A DNA stretch of 16,275 nt from Candidatus Pelagibacter sp. (GTDB taxonomy: Bacteria > Pseudomonadota > Alphaproteobacteria > Pelagibacterales > Pelagibacteraceae), in assembly GCA_028097945.1 (NCBI GenBank), contig JAOHFJ010000016.1:1-16275 (forward strand), in the 5' to 3' direction. Of this stretch, positions 1-8,018 are shown piece by piece (positions within the stretch are counted from its first letter, which is position 1; the number at the start of each line of letters is the position of its first letter). The position numbers and the translations under genes were made by a program. Below the pieces are notes generated by a model. It was not told the origin of the DNA. It did no database searches and worked only from the letters and a program-made list of their open reading frames with translations.

Positions 1-1397
1 CCACTATGATGATTAATGCTCTTAATCATATAGAAAAAATAAATCACGAGCTTATTACTTTTTCTGATGATATGGATGGTCTTAGAAAAGTCCCTGATAA
101 TATTCCTAATGATCAGGTTTTAAAAGATAATTTAGGAAAACCTTTAACCAACATTCCAGATCCATTTAAAAAATTTAGTAGTTTTGGTGAGCATAATAAC
201 GAGATGCTTAAAAAATTTTTGAATAAATTTAAGTTCAAGTTTACTTTTAAAAGCTCAACAGAAAATTATAAAAATGGTGTTTTTAATAAATCAATCTTAA
301 GAGTTGCAGAAAAATATGCAGATGTGATGAATATTATTCTTCCAACTCTCCGAGAGGAAAGAAGAGCAACATATTGCCCATTTTTACCGATTTGCCCAAA
401 AACAGGCAAGGTATTAGAAATACCATTGTTGGAAATAGATAATAAAACTGGAAAAGCAATTTTTGATAATAAAGGGGAAAAAATAGAGACAAACATTTTA
501 GATGGTAATTGTAAATTACAATGGAAAGTTGATTGGGCGATGAGATGGTTTACTTTCGATGTTGATTTTGAAATGTACGGTAAAGATTTAACAGAGAGTG
601 CTATCTTATCCAATAAGATTTGCAAAACCCTTGGAAAAAATCCTCCTAATGGTTTCGCTTATGAACTTTTTTTAGACGAAAAAGGTGAAAAAATTTCTAA
701 ATCAAAAGGAAACGGAATTTCTATAGATCAGTGGCTTAGATATGCATCACCAGAGAGTTTATCTCTATATATGTATCCTAATCCAAGAAGAGCAAAAAAA
801 CTTTATGCAGAGGTTGTACCTAAAACCGTAGACGAGTACCTAACAAGCATTGAAAAATATTCAAGTCAAAAAGAAAAAGATCAAATTTTAAATCCTGTTT
901 GGCATGTCCATAATGGAAAACCACCAGCAGAGAAAATTGTAATGCCTTTTTCAATGTTATTGAATTTAGTCGGGTCTAGCAATGCAGATAGTAAAGAAAT
1001 TTTATGGAAGTTTATAAATAGATTTCATAAAGAGATTAAACCCAAAGATTATCCAATTTTAGATGGGCTAACCGTATTTGCAATTAACTATTTTAAAGAT
1101 AAAGTTGAACCAAATAAAAAATTTAAAAAACCTTCTTCTGATGAAAAGAAAGCATTAGAAAATCTTGTTTCAAAATTATCTGAAATTAAAGAAAATTTAA
1201 AACCTGAGGAAATACAAACCATTGTTTACACTGCAGGTAAAGAAAATGGGTATGAACAAAACCTAAGAGATTGGTTTAAACTAATTTATGAAGTTGTATT
1301 TGGAGAGGAAAATGGTCCTAGAATGGGTTATTTTGTCAGCTTCTTTGGATTGAAAGAGACAATTGAGTTAATGAAAGATAAAATAAAAATTAATTAA
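1..1397 (+). CDS. lysK: Lysyl-tRNA synthetase, class I (5' end outside window)
   Basis: Charges tRNA-Lys with lysine in the cytoplasm. This is the class I (Rossmann-fold) LysRS found in most alphaproteobacteria and archaea, not the class II LysS of enterics. The reading frame is open from base 3 to the stop, and the window begins inside the gene. The first visible residues (T-MMINALNHI, then FSDDMDGLRKVPDN) match the family just after its HIGH-like motif, so roughly the first 40 residues, including that ATP-binding motif, lie upstream. The ATG at base 6 is therefore internal. The second class I signature is present as KISKSKGNGIS (bases ~690-722), the KMSKS equivalent. The helical anticodon-binding C-terminus looks complete. 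The TAA stop shares its last A with the pyrD ATG (TAATG), implying translational coupling. Family assignment is near certain. Confidence 0.95.
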   Translation, partial: TMMINALNHIEKINHELITFSDDMDGLRKVPDNIPNDQVLKDNLGKPLTNIPDPFKKFSSFGEHNNEMLKKFLNKFKFKFTFKSSTENYKNGVFNKSILRVAEKYADVMNIILPTLREERRATYCPFLPICPKTGKVLEIPLLEIDNKTGKAIFDNKGEKIETNILDGNCKLQWKVDWAMRWFTFDVDFEMYGKDLTESAILSNKICKTLGKNPPNGFAYELFLDEKGEKISKSKGNGISIDQWLRYASPESLSLYMYPNPRRAKKLYAEVVPKTVDEYLTSIEKYSSQKEKDQILNPVWHVHNGKPPAEKIVMPFSMLLNLVGSSNADSKEILWKFINRFHKEIKPKDYPILDGLTVFAINYFKDKVEPNKKFKKPSSDEKKALENLVSKLSEIKENLKPEEIQTIVYTAGKENGYEQNLRDWFKLIYEVVFGEENGPRMGYFVSFFGLKETIELMKDKIKIN

Positions 1398-2443
1398 TGT
1401 TTTCAATTTTAAGACCTTATATATTCTCGTTAGATCCAGAAGTAGCTCATGATTTAGCTATTAAATCATTGAAAGCGAATATTATTCCGAAAAGTTTTTT
1501 TAACGTTGAAAGTGAGGAAATGCTTGAGACAAATCTTTTAGGAAAAACTATTTCTAACCCAATAGGTTTAGCAGCTGGTTTTGATAAGAGCGCTGAGGTC
1601 TATAATTCTCTTTTTAAATTCGGTTTTGGTTTTATCGAGGTAGGCACTGTTACTCCGAAACAGCAATTGGGAAATCCGAAACCAAGAATATTTAGACTAG
1701 AAAAAGATCAGGCACTTATTAATCGTCTTGGATTTAATAATCATGGGTCAGAAACTGTATCAAAAAGAATATCAAACAACCACCCTGATGGATTTTTAGG
1801 AATTAACATTGGGCCAAATAAAGAAACAAAAAATAAAGAAGATGATTATTATATTTGTCTTTCAAGACTTGGAATGTATGCTGGATATATAACAATTAAT
1901 ATTTCTTCCCCAAACACTGAAGGTTTAAGAAATTTCCATGATCAAGGGGAGATGAAAAAACTTTTATCTGGGATAAATAAAATTATAAAAGAAAAAAAAA
2001 TCAACTGCCCGATAGCGATAAAAATATCACCAGATATAAATGATAATGAAATTGGTAAAATAGTTGAATTAGTGATTAGCCATAAAATACAAGGGATAAT
2101 AGTTTCCAATTCAACAGACAGTAATCGTGATAATCTCACTGATATTAAAAAAACTGAAATTGGAGGGTTATCCGGACAACCGCTTAAAGATATTTCAACA
2201 AATTTAATTAAAAAATTTTATAGAGAAACTAAGGGTAAAATAAAGATAATCGGAGTTGGAGGGGTAGATTCTGGAGAAAGTGCTTTTGAAAAAATTACAG
2301 CAGGTGCTAATGCAGTGCAATTATATACAGGTATGGTTTATAAAGGACCAGGAATCGTTAAAGAGATTAAGAAAGAATTAATATCAATTCTAAAAAAAGA
2401 AAATCTTAAAAATGTAAGTGAAGCAGTTGGAATTAACGCTTGA
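1397..2443 (+). CDS. pyrD: Dihydroorotate dehydrogenase (quinone), class 2
   Basis: Oxidises dihydroorotate to orotate, the fourth step of pyrimidine synthesis, using FMN and passing electrons to the membrane quinone pool. It has 348 residues, normal for class 2. The short N-terminal helical segment (FSILRPYIFSLDPEVAHDLA) is the membrane-associating extension that marks class 2 enzymes. Visible motifs are GLAAGFDKSAE (~57-67), EVGTVTPKQQ (~81-90), RLGFNNHG (110-117) and NISSPNT (168-174), whose Ser171 is the expected catalytic base; class 1 enzymes use Cys. The C-terminal FMN-phosphate loop is IIGVGGVDSG (284-293) with NAVQLYTG. The ATG overlaps the lysK stop by one base. The TGA stop lies inside a probable rpmB promoter. 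Confident call. Confidence 0.97.
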   Translation: MFSILRPYIFSLDPEVAHDLAIKSLKANIIPKSFFNVESEEMLETNLLGKTISNPIGLAAGFDKSAEVYNSLFKFGFGFIEVGTVTPKQQLGNPKPRIFRLEKDQALINRLGFNNHGSETVSKRISNNHPDGFLGINIGPNKETKNKEDDYYICLSRLGMYAGYITINISSPNTEGLRNFHDQGEMKKLLSGINKIIKEKKINCPIAIKISPDINDNEIGKIVELVISHKIQGIIVSNSTDSNRDNLTDIKKTEIGGLSGQPLKDISTNLIKKFYRETKGKIKIIGVGGVDSGESAFEKITAGANAVQLYTGMVYKGPGIVKEIKKELISILKKENLKNVSEAVGINA

Positions 2444-2468
2444 CCCCACTGTCTACAAGAATTATATA
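2440..2468 (+). promoter_or_regulatory. Probable sigma-70 promoter for rpmB
   Basis: TTGACC (2440-2445) is followed after 17 bases by TATATA (2463-2468), close to the TTGACA/TATAAT consensus. The -35 element overlaps the pyrD stop codon. Transcription would start near 2475, giving rpmB a very short leader close to its AGGA ribosome-binding site (2474-2477, 8 bases before ATG). The exact -10 register is uncertain, because TTATAT (spacer 16) is also possible. In such AT-rich DNA a -10 alone means little; the G/C-containing TTGACC at proper spacing is the stronger evidence. Confidence 0.5.
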
Positions 2469-2485
2469 ACACCAGGAAAAAAATT

Positions 2486-2764
2486 ATGTCAAAAAGATGC
2501 GAATTAACTGGAATATCACCTTTAAAAGGTCATAACGTTAGCCACGCTAAAAATAAAACTAAAAGAAGATTCCTTCCTAATTTAAAAAAAGTTACTTTTA
2601 GAAGCGATATTTTAAAAAAAGATATTAAGTTAAATGTAGCTAATGCTGCTTTAAGAACTGTAGACTTTAAGGGAGGTCTAGATAAGTTTTTAATTTCTGC
2701 AAAAAAAGCCAAATTATCAAAAAAAGTTAAAAAAATTAAAGCTTCTATTTCAGCAAAGTCATAA
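2486..2764 (+). CDS. rpmB: 50S ribosomal protein L28
   Basis: A structural protein of the large ribosomal subunit. The 92 residues begin with MSKRCELTG and continue with NVSHAKNKTKRRFLPNL, the diagnostic L28 block that is almost invariant among alphaproteobacteria. ALRTVDFKGGLDKFL (56-70) is the usual central segment, and the lysine-rich tail (71-92) fits rRNA binding. The bacterial zinc-type CxxC pairs seen in some L28 proteins are absent. The gene has its own likely promoter and an AGGA ribosome-binding site, as expected for a highly expressed ribosomal protein. The transporter gene begins 7 bases after the stop and is probably co-transcribed. Confidence 0.97.
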   Translation: MSKRCELTGISPLKGHNVSHAKNKTKRRFLPNLKKVTFRSDILKKDIKLNVANAALRTVDFKGGLDKFLISAKKAKLSKKVKKIKASISAKS

Positions 2765-2771
2765 TTTAAAA

Positions 2772-3347
2772 ATGAATTTATTTTACAAACTCTCTCTTTT
2801 AATGGGTTTGATTGTAGTTCTTTCAAACTACTTAGTTCAATTTCCAATTCAGTATTTTGGATTAAATGAAATCTTAACCTACGGTGCTTTTAGTTACCCA
2901 ATTACTTTTTTAATTACAGATATAGCAAATCGTGCATACGGAAAATTGGTAGCGAGAAAAATTGTTTATGTAGGATTTACCATTGGAGTGCTTTTAACAT
3001 TATTTGTATCTACTAATTTCTCAGACATTATTTCTATAAGAATTGCGATTGGTTCAGGAGTTGCATTTTTTATAGCTCAAAACCTAGATGTCCAAATTTT
3101 TGACAGTCTAAGAAAAAAAATATGGTATATAGCACCTTTTGCTTCATCAGTTATTGGATCTATAACTGATACGTTTTTATTTTTTTCAATTGCTTTTTTT
3201 GCAACAGGCATCCCTTGGGTGACCTTAGCTTTTGGAGATTTAGCCGTTAAGCTTTTTATAGCACTAACAATGTTAATTCCATTTAGATTACTAATTAATA
3301 ATATAAAAGATTTTTCAGAAAGTTCAGTTACAGAAATAAAAAACTAG
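2772..3347 (+). CDS. yhhQ: Queuosine-precursor transporter, YhhQ/VUT family
   Basis: An integral inner-membrane protein of 191 residues with about six hydrophobic spans (roughly 4-22, 35-50, 62-80, 92-110, 120-143, 150-172). The family (DUF165/VUT_1) imports queuosine precursors such as preQ0/preQ1 in E. coli YhhQ. Recognisable features are [10 protein letters not shown] at the end of the first span, [18 protein letters not shown] (40-57), the [15 protein letters not shown] segment (102-116), and a late [18 protein letters not shown] span. No queuosine gene is visible nearby, so the substrate is inferred from the family. The gene sits 7 bases after rpmB. Its TAG stop lies in a CTAG palindrome shared with the converging cobT stop. 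Confidence 0.82.
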   Translation: MNLFYKLSLLMGLIVVLSNYLVQFPIQYFGLNEILTYGAFSYPITFLITDIANRAYGKLVARKIVYVGFTIGVLLTLFVSTNFSDIISIRIAIGSGVAFFIAQNLDVQIFDSLRKKIWYIAPFASSVIGSITDTFLFFSIAFFATGIPWVTLAFGDLAVKLFIALTMLIPFRLLINNIKDFSESSVTEIKN

Positions 3348-5143
3348 TGAATTGTTTTCTTATTTTTTTCAACAAATAGATCAGTTAGTTGATTTATCAT
3401 AACATCACCTAAATCTTGAACATCCGTAATTTTTACAGCTTGATTGTAATATCTAGTTACATCATGACCAATACCAATAGCTAATAATTCAATATTGGTT
3501 TTATTCTCAATCCATTTAACTGTCTTTTTAAGATTAGTCTCTAAATAATCACTTGTATTTGTTGATAGAGTAGAATCGTCCACTGGAGCTCCGTCTGAGA
3601 TGACCATAAGTATTTTTCTTTCCTCTTTTCTTCTACTCATTTTGTTGTAGGCCCATTTAAGCGCCTCACCATCAATATTTTCTTTCAACAAACCCTCTTT
3701 TAGCATTAGCCCCATATTATTTTTAGCCTGTCTCCACGGTGTGTCTGCTGATTTGTAAATAATATGTCTGAGATCGTTTAATCTCCCTGGCAAAGTCGGT
3801 TTATCATTTTTCATCCATTTTTCTCTAGAGGAACCTCCCTTCCAATGTTTTGTAGTAAAGCCAAGTATTTCAACTTTAACTGCACATCTTTCTAATGTTC
3901 TTGAAAGTATGTCTGCGCAGATCGCTGCCACAGAAATTGGCTTGCCTCTCATAGAGCCAGAGTTATCAATTAAAATAGTAACCAATGTGTCCTTGAACTC
4001 AATATCTTTTTCTTTTTTAAAAGATAAAGAATTGAAAGGATCCATAATTATTCTTGGTAATTTTGATGTATCTAATAATCCATCTTCAAGGTCAAAATTC
4101 CAAGATCTATTTTGTTTTGCTAAAAGTTTTCTTTGTAATTTATTAGCAAGTTTAGAAATAAAATTTTTAAGCTGTAACAATTGTTGATCTAAATTTTTTC
4201 TTAGCCTTGTAAGTTCCTCGACATTCTCTAATTCCTCTGCTTTAACGATTTCGTCGAATTCTTCAGTATAAGTTTTATAATTTATATCACCTAGAGTACT
4301 CTTACCTCTTTTTCTTAAATCAGGATGAGAACTGTCCTCTATTTCAATATCTTCCTCAGCTTGATCTGACTCTTTTGCCTCATTTTCAAGATCAGGCATA
4401 CCAGATTCTATGGACATCTCTTCTTGCTTATCCTCCTTTTCTTTTGCTCTTTTTTCCTGATTATCGGGCTTATTTTGCTTATCGTCATTATCTTGTTTGT
4501 TATCTTTTTTTTCATCTTCATCTAGATTTTCATCAAGATTCATATTTGCAATAAGTTTGGAAATTAACGAATTAAATTTTTCTTGATCTAAGGTAAAGTC
4601 GTTTAATTGATTAATTTTATCTTTAAATTTTTCATTCAGGTCTTTTTTATAGGATTTTAGTTTTTTGTCGATTTGAATATTATTTTCAAAATTAAGAAAT
4701 TTTGTTCTTAAGTAGTTTTCAAAAGACTCGACAATTTTATCTTCACTGCTTTTAAGATCTAAGCCAGACAACCTTTCTTGATAGAAGGTTTCAATATTAT
4801 TTTTTATTCCTTTAAAATAGCTTGTCCCAATTTTTTCACATCTAATTTTTTCTGAAATTCTATATAATTGTTTAGAAATATTTCCCTCAGGTTCATGTTG
4901 TTTAAATGTTTTAGGATCAGAAAATCTATGTCTTAAAGATTTTGAGTCTGCTATCGCTCTTATTTGATTATAATTTAATTTATTATTAATTGGGCTAAGT
5001 TCGGGAAGTCTAATTGAATTTGCACCTGATTTAGAGCTATCATTCCCAAATGAAACTTCAATTTTTTCCGAATTAGATAACGATCTGACTGTAGAACTTA
5101 TTGCAGTCTTAAAATCAGCTAATTTTTCTTTTTTATTTTCCAC
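3344..5143 (-). CDS. cobT: CobT-like VWA-domain protein (cobaltochelatase subunit family)
   Basis: The family partner of CobS; in aerobic cobalamin synthesis CobN-CobS-CobT inserts cobalt into hydrogenobyrinate diamide. I place the start at GTG 5143, giving 599 residues, one base after the cobS stop (TAA-A-GTG). A longer frame from TTG 5188 would run back inside cobS. With this start, the N-terminal region carries RLPEL, as in CobT. A very acidic, Lys/Asp/Glu/Gln-rich linker follows (~204-270), then a predicted coiled-coil stretch (~295-340), and a C-terminal von Willebrand A domain with an intact metal-ion-dependent adhesion motif DNSGSM (393-398) and SDGAP (516-520). The length is close to rhizobial CobT. 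No cobN or other cob gene is in the window, so cobalt chelation is doubtful here. Family call strong, reaction uncertain. Confidence 0.88.
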   Translation of the reverse strand: MENKKEKLADFKTAISSTVRSLSNSEKIEVSFGNDSSKSGANSIRLPELSPINNKLNYNQIRAIADSKSLRHRFSDPKTFKQHEPEGNISKQLYRISEKIRCEKIGTSYFKGIKNNIETFYQERLSGLDLKSSEDKIVESFENYLRTKFLNFENNIQIDKKLKSYKKDLNEKFKDKINQLNDFTLDQEKFNSLISKLIANMNLDENLDEDEKKDNKQDNDDKQNKPDNQEKRAKEKEDKQEEMSIESGMPDLENEAKESDQAEEDIEIEDSSHPDLRKRGKSTLGDINYKTYTEEFDEIVKAEELENVEELTRLRKNLDQQLLQLKNFISKLANKLQRKLLAKQNRSWNFDLEDGLLDTSKLPRIIMDPFNSLSFKKEKDIEFKDTLVTILIDNSGSMRGKPISVAAICADILSRTLERCAVKVEILGFTTKHWKGGSSREKWMKNDKPTLPGRLNDLRHIIYKSADTPWRQAKNNMGLMLKEGLLKENIDGEALKWAYNKMSRRKEERKILMVISDGAPVDDSTLSTNTSDYLETNLKKTVKWIENKTNIELLAIGIGHDVTRYYNQAVKITDVQDLGDVMINQLTDLFVEKNKKTIH

Positions 5144-5144
5144 T

Positions 5145-6122
5145 TTATAAAGTGATATTGATAGAAGACTCCGGCAAGTCCTCACCAAAACATCTTTGGT
5201 AGTACTCAGAAATTATTTTTTTCTCCAATTCATCACATTTATTTAAAAATGTAATTCTAAAAGCATAACCCTGATCTTTAAATATGCTTGTGTTTTCTGC
5301 CCAGTGCAAAACTGTACGTGGACTCATAACAGTAGAGATATCACCATTTATAAAACCTTTTCTTGTAAGATCAGCCACCTTTATCATGTTTGATAAAAGC
5401 TCTTTTCCTTCTTTGTTGTTAAAGTTTTTATTCTTGGCCATAACAATTTCTAATTCTTTTTCAAAAGGAAGATAGTTTAATGTTGAAACTATATTCCATC
5501 TATCCATTTGACCTTGATTAATTTGTTGTGTCCCGTGGTACAAACCAGTTGTATCACCTAGCCCAACAGTATTTGTCGTTGCAAAAATTCTAAATAAATC
5601 ATGCTGTTGTAAAACTTTATTTTTATCTAGTAATGTGAAATTTCCTTCACTCTCTAAAACTCTTTGTATCACAAACATCACGTCAGGCCTTCCTGCATCA
5701 TATTCGTCAAAAACTAATGCAACAGGATTCTGGATTGACCAAGGTAAAATACCTTCCTTAAATTCAGTAATTTGTTTTCCTTCTTTTAATACGATTGCAT
5801 CTTTGCCTATTAAATCTATTCTGCTTATGTGACTATCTAAATTTACTCTAACACATGGCCAGTTAAGTCTCGCTGCCACTTGTTCGATATGAGTAGATTT
5901 CCCCGTTCCGTGGTAACCCTGTATTAAAACTCTTTTATTAAAAGAAAAACCCGCTAAAATTGCTAAAGTAGTATCCTTATCAAATTTATAATCAGGATCT
6001 ATCTTTGGAACATATTCATTCTTCTTTGAAAAGGCTCCAACTTGCATATCGCTTTCGAATCCAAATGTTTGTTTTACTGACAGTTTGATGTCTGTTTTCT
6101 GCAATAATTGTTCTGAACTCAT
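5145..6122 (-). CDS. cobS: CobS-like AAA+ ATPase (cobaltochelatase subunit family)
   Basis: A MoxR-type AAA+ ATPase of 325 residues, the normal CobS length. In the known chelatase, CobS and CobT form a ring complex that powers metal insertion by CobN. Visible motifs are Walker [10 protein letters not shown] (69-77), Walker B LVFDEYD (136-142), a sensor-1-like ATTN (181-184) and QMDRW (205-209) with a likely arginine finger. The short N-terminal segment ([15 protein letters not shown], ~20-34) is a CobS hallmark. All ATPase residues look intact, so the protein should be active. Its ATG overlaps the J-protein stop (ATGA), and cobT starts one base after its TAA, so the three genes are translationally coupled. 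Without CobN in view the physiological client is unknown. Confidence 0.92.
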   Translation of the reverse strand: MSSEQLLQKTDIKLSVKQTFGFESDMQVGAFSKKNEYVPKIDPDYKFDKDTTLAILAGFSFNKRVLIQGYHGTGKSTHIEQVAARLNWPCVRVNLDSHISRIDLIGKDAIVLKEGKQITEFKEGILPWSIQNPVALVFDEYDAGRPDVMFVIQRVLESEGNFTLLDKNKVLQQHDLFRIFATTNTVGLGDTTGLYHGTQQINQGQMDRWNIVSTLNYLPFEKELEIVMAKNKNFNNKEGKELLSNMIKVADLTRKGFINGDISTVMSPRTVLHWAENTSIFKDQGYAFRITFLNKCDELEKKIISEYYQRCFGEDLPESSINITL

Positions 6123-6634
6123 TTTTTCCCTAAAGTTTTTTTAAGCTGGCTGTATGCCAAAGTAATTTTTTTTAATTTATCTTCAAATTTTTTACTTCCT
6201 TGGTTTTTATCAGGATGATATTTTTTTACAAGTTCTTTGAATTTTGATTGAATTTGTTCCCATTTTACCTCTTCATTTAATTCCATTACCTGTAGAGCAT
6301 CTTTATCTTGCTGAGACACTTTTGTTTTCTTAAAATCTCTAAAGTTTGAGCTTTTAAAGATATTTAATTTATCTTCTAAGGCATTATTCCATAAAATGTT
6401 AAAAAAATTTTCTGATGAACCAAAGGTTTTTGTAGATTTATGCCATGTCAAATCAGATTTAATAAAAAATTCGATTTCTTGATCATTCATATTTTCAAAA
6501 TAATTCCAATTTTTATTAAAAATTTTAATATGATTTAAACAAAGTAATCTAAATTTTTTGCTATTATCTTTTTCTACAGGCGCCTTATAAGAGCCAATTT
6601 CATTACAATTTTCCCAATCACAAATTATTTTCAT
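6119..6634 (-). CDS. J-domain co-chaperone with N-terminal Cys/His motif
   Basis: 171 residues with a C-terminal J domain (~115-168), which stimulates DnaK-type Hsp70. The key HPD tripeptide is at 140-142 ([10 protein letters not shown]), and the flanking helices are recognisable. The N-terminal half has a possible zinc site of Cys5, Cys10, Cys32 and His35 (CDWENC ... LLCLNHIK), then NWNYFENM and a Trp-containing segment. This layout is familiar from the small DnaJ-like protein encoded beside cobS in many alphaproteobacteria. It is not DnaJ itself: there is no G/F region or CxxCxGxG repeats. It is the first gene of the J-protein/cobS/cobT unit and overlaps cobS by four bases. Its role, probably delivering clients or Hsp70 to the CobS/CobT machine, is inference. 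Confidence 0.85.
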   Translation of the reverse strand: MKIICDWENCNEIGSYKAPVEKDNSKKFRLLCLNHIKIFNKNWNYFENMNDQEIEFFIKSDLTWHKSTKTFGSSENFFNILWNNALEDKLNIFKSSNFRDFKKTKVSQQDKDALQVMELNEEVKWEQIQSKFKELVKKYHPDKNQGSKKFEDKLKKITLAYSQLKKTLGKK

Positions 6635-6664
6635 TGAGTAAGTCTATATAGTAAAATTAAATCA
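6635..6664. promoter_or_regulatory. Minimal divergent promoter region, J-protein/bolA
   Basis: The 30 bases between the two divergent start codons contain the palindrome CTATATAG (6644-6651), which can act as a -10 element in both directions (TATAGT at 6647-6652 on +; TACTAT at 6649-6654 read on -). Either start site would lie only about 6-10 bases from the ATG, so the messages would be nearly leaderless. Any -35 elements must lie inside the opposite coding region; I see no convincing one. This is a proposal from spacing, not a proven promoter. Confidence 0.35.
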
Positions 6665-6922
6665 ATGAAAATTTATTTTGAAGAAATCTGCACTAAATTA
6701 AAAAATGAGATAGAAGTAGAGAATATTGAAATTGTTGACAATTCTAACAAACATAAGGGACATAAATTTTATTCACCCGAAAAATTTCATTTAAAATTAA
6801 AAATTAAATCTTTGTATTTAAATTCTTTATCAAGAGTTAACGCTCAAAAAATGATAATGAAGATCTTGAGAAATGATTTAAAAACAAAAATACATGCTTT
6901 AGAAATTAGTATTGAGAAATAG
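6665..6922 (+). CDS. bolA: BolA family protein
   Basis: A small 85-residue BolA-fold protein. Family members pair with monothiol glutaredoxins to bind or traffic [2Fe-2S] clusters, and some bind DNA. Visible signatures are the loop KHKGHKF (29-35), FHLKLKIKS (41-49), SRVNAQKMI (56-64, family form RHRxV) and the conserved IHALEI (76-81), whose His77 is the usual cluster/glutaredoxin ligand position. The central RHR is degraded to RVN. The gene diverges from the J-protein across 30 bases, and its 3' end overlaps the converging aroB by 17 bases. bolA beside the J-protein/cobS/cobT unit is a familiar alphaproteobacterial arrangement, so a functional link through iron-sulphur or metal handling is possible. 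Confidence 0.88.
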   Translation: MKIYFEEICTKLKNEIEVENIEIVDNSNKHKGHKFYSPEKFHLKLKIKSLYLNSLSRVNAQKMIMKILRNDLKTKIHALEISIEK

Positions 6923-8018
6923 CCTTACAAAGTTTTTTTAGGTTACCCATAGAAATTTTACTTTGATTTGGCAATGCAGTTTTACCAATATTTTTTAAAA
7001 GAATAAAATTAATTTTATCATCATTATTTTTTTTATCATTTTTTAAAAATGGGATTAATTGGTAAATTGAACTCTGATGTTTGTACTTTTTAAAAGTATA
7101 CTCTAAATTATTTTTTGAATAAATATTTAAAATACGATTTAATATTTTTATATGGCAGATTTTTTTTACTACTGAAAGTTTAGTTGCTAAAATCATTCCT
7201 GATAAAACAGCTTCACCATGAGTGATTTTTTTAGAGTAATTATTTTTTACTTCAATAGCGTGAGCAAAAGTGTGTCCAAAATTTAAAACCATTCTAATAC
7301 CTTTTTCATTTGTATCGCGTGTTACAAAGTAGTTTTTTATTTCACAACTTTTTTTTATTGCATAAGTTAATTCTCTTGAATTTTTTGAAAAAATAAATCT
7401 TGAATTTTTTTCTAACCAATTAAAAAATTTTTTGTCTTGAATAATTGAATGCTTTAAAATTTCTGCATAACCGCAAATCATTTCTTTTTTAGGCAAAGAA
7501 TTAATAAAAGCGGTGTCACTAATAACTAATTTCGGCTGGTAGAATGATCCAATTAAATTTTTTCCATAAATTGAATTCACACCAGTTTTTCCACCGATAG
7601 CCGAGTCAACTTGAGCAAGAAGTGTTGTTGGAATATTTATAAAATTTATACCTCGTTTAAAGACACTTGCGATAAAACCAACCGTGTCACCTGTAATGCC
7701 CCCTCCAACGCTTATTATCAAATCTGAACGGTTGAAATTTTTAGAGAGTAAAATTTTTAAATAGTTATTAACCGTGTCAATAGATTTATTCTTTTCATTA
7801 GCTTTAAATGGAATAAATAAAACTTCATATTTCTTAAGATTTTTTTTTAATATCGTTTTAAATTTTGTGGGGACTTTTTTATCTACCACTAATGCAATTT
7901 TCTTTGTTCTCGGACAAAGTGATCTAATTTTATTTGGTAAAATTTTAAGGGCATTTTTACCTATAAAAATAGAGTAATTACTATTATTATTTTTAAATTT
8001 AATTTCCTGATTTTTCAT
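6906..8018 (-). CDS. aroB: 3-Dehydroquinate synthase
   Basis: Converts DAHP to 3-dehydroquinate, step two of the shikimate pathway, using NAD+ and a divalent metal in the cytoplasm. It has 370 residues, normal for the family. The NAD-binding motif SVGGGITGD is at 103-111, and IPTTLLAQVDSAIGGKTGVN at 129-148. The metal ligands are apparent as Glu186 (GYAEILKH), His249 (NFGHT) and His267 (THGEA), parallel to Glu184/His247/His264 of E. coli AroB. The ATG at 8018 lies inside the aroK 3' end (20-base overlap) with no clear Shine-Dalgarno, suggesting coupled translation. The 3' end converges on and overlaps bolA. Confident call. Confidence 0.97.
   Translation of the reverse strand: MKNQEIKFKNNNSNYSIFIGKNALKILPNKIRSLCPRTKKIALVVDKKVPTKFKTILKKNLKKYEVLFIPFKANEKNKSIDTVNNYLKILLSKNFNRSDLIISVGGGITGDTVGFIASVFKRGINFINIPTTLLAQVDSAIGGKTGVNSIYGKNLIGSFYQPKLVISDTAFINSLPKKEMICGYAEILKHSIIQDKKFFNWLEKNSRFIFSKNSRELTYAIKKSCEIKNYFVTRDTNEKGIRMVLNFGHTFAHAIEVKNNYSKKITHGEAVLSGMILATKLSVVKKICHIKILNRILNIYSKNNLEYTFKKYKHQSSIYQLIPFLKNDKKNNDDKINFILLKNIGKTALPNQSKISMGNLKKLCKAISQY

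Noticed and set aside
1981..2001. Long A run in pyrD and similar homopolymers as possible frameshift or slippage sites
   Set aside because: Such runs are everywhere in this AT-rich DNA and the reading frames continue intact through them with family-consistent sequence.
3909..4187. 92-codon frame on the + strand inside cobT (and similar frames at 266-625, 2530-2847, 5284-5475, 7774-7977, 9157-9474)
   Set aside because: Each lies antisense to a well-supported gene, with no recognisable domain or ribosome-binding site; they are shadows of the real frames.
4380..4540. Low-complexity stretch in cobT as an inserted repeat or assembly artefact
   Set aside because: It encodes the acidic Lys/Asp/Glu linker normal for CobT between its N-terminal region and VWA domain; no exact repeat unit is present.
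5144..5188. N-terminal extension of cobT from TTG 5188
   Set aside because: It lies wholly inside cobS, uses a rare start and gives a sequence unlike CobT. GTG 5143 fits better.
3344..6122. Reading cobS/cobT as proof of vitamin B12 synthesis
   Set aside because: The catalytic CobN subunit and all other cobalamin genes are absent from the window. The family names are kept, but the pathway is not claimed.
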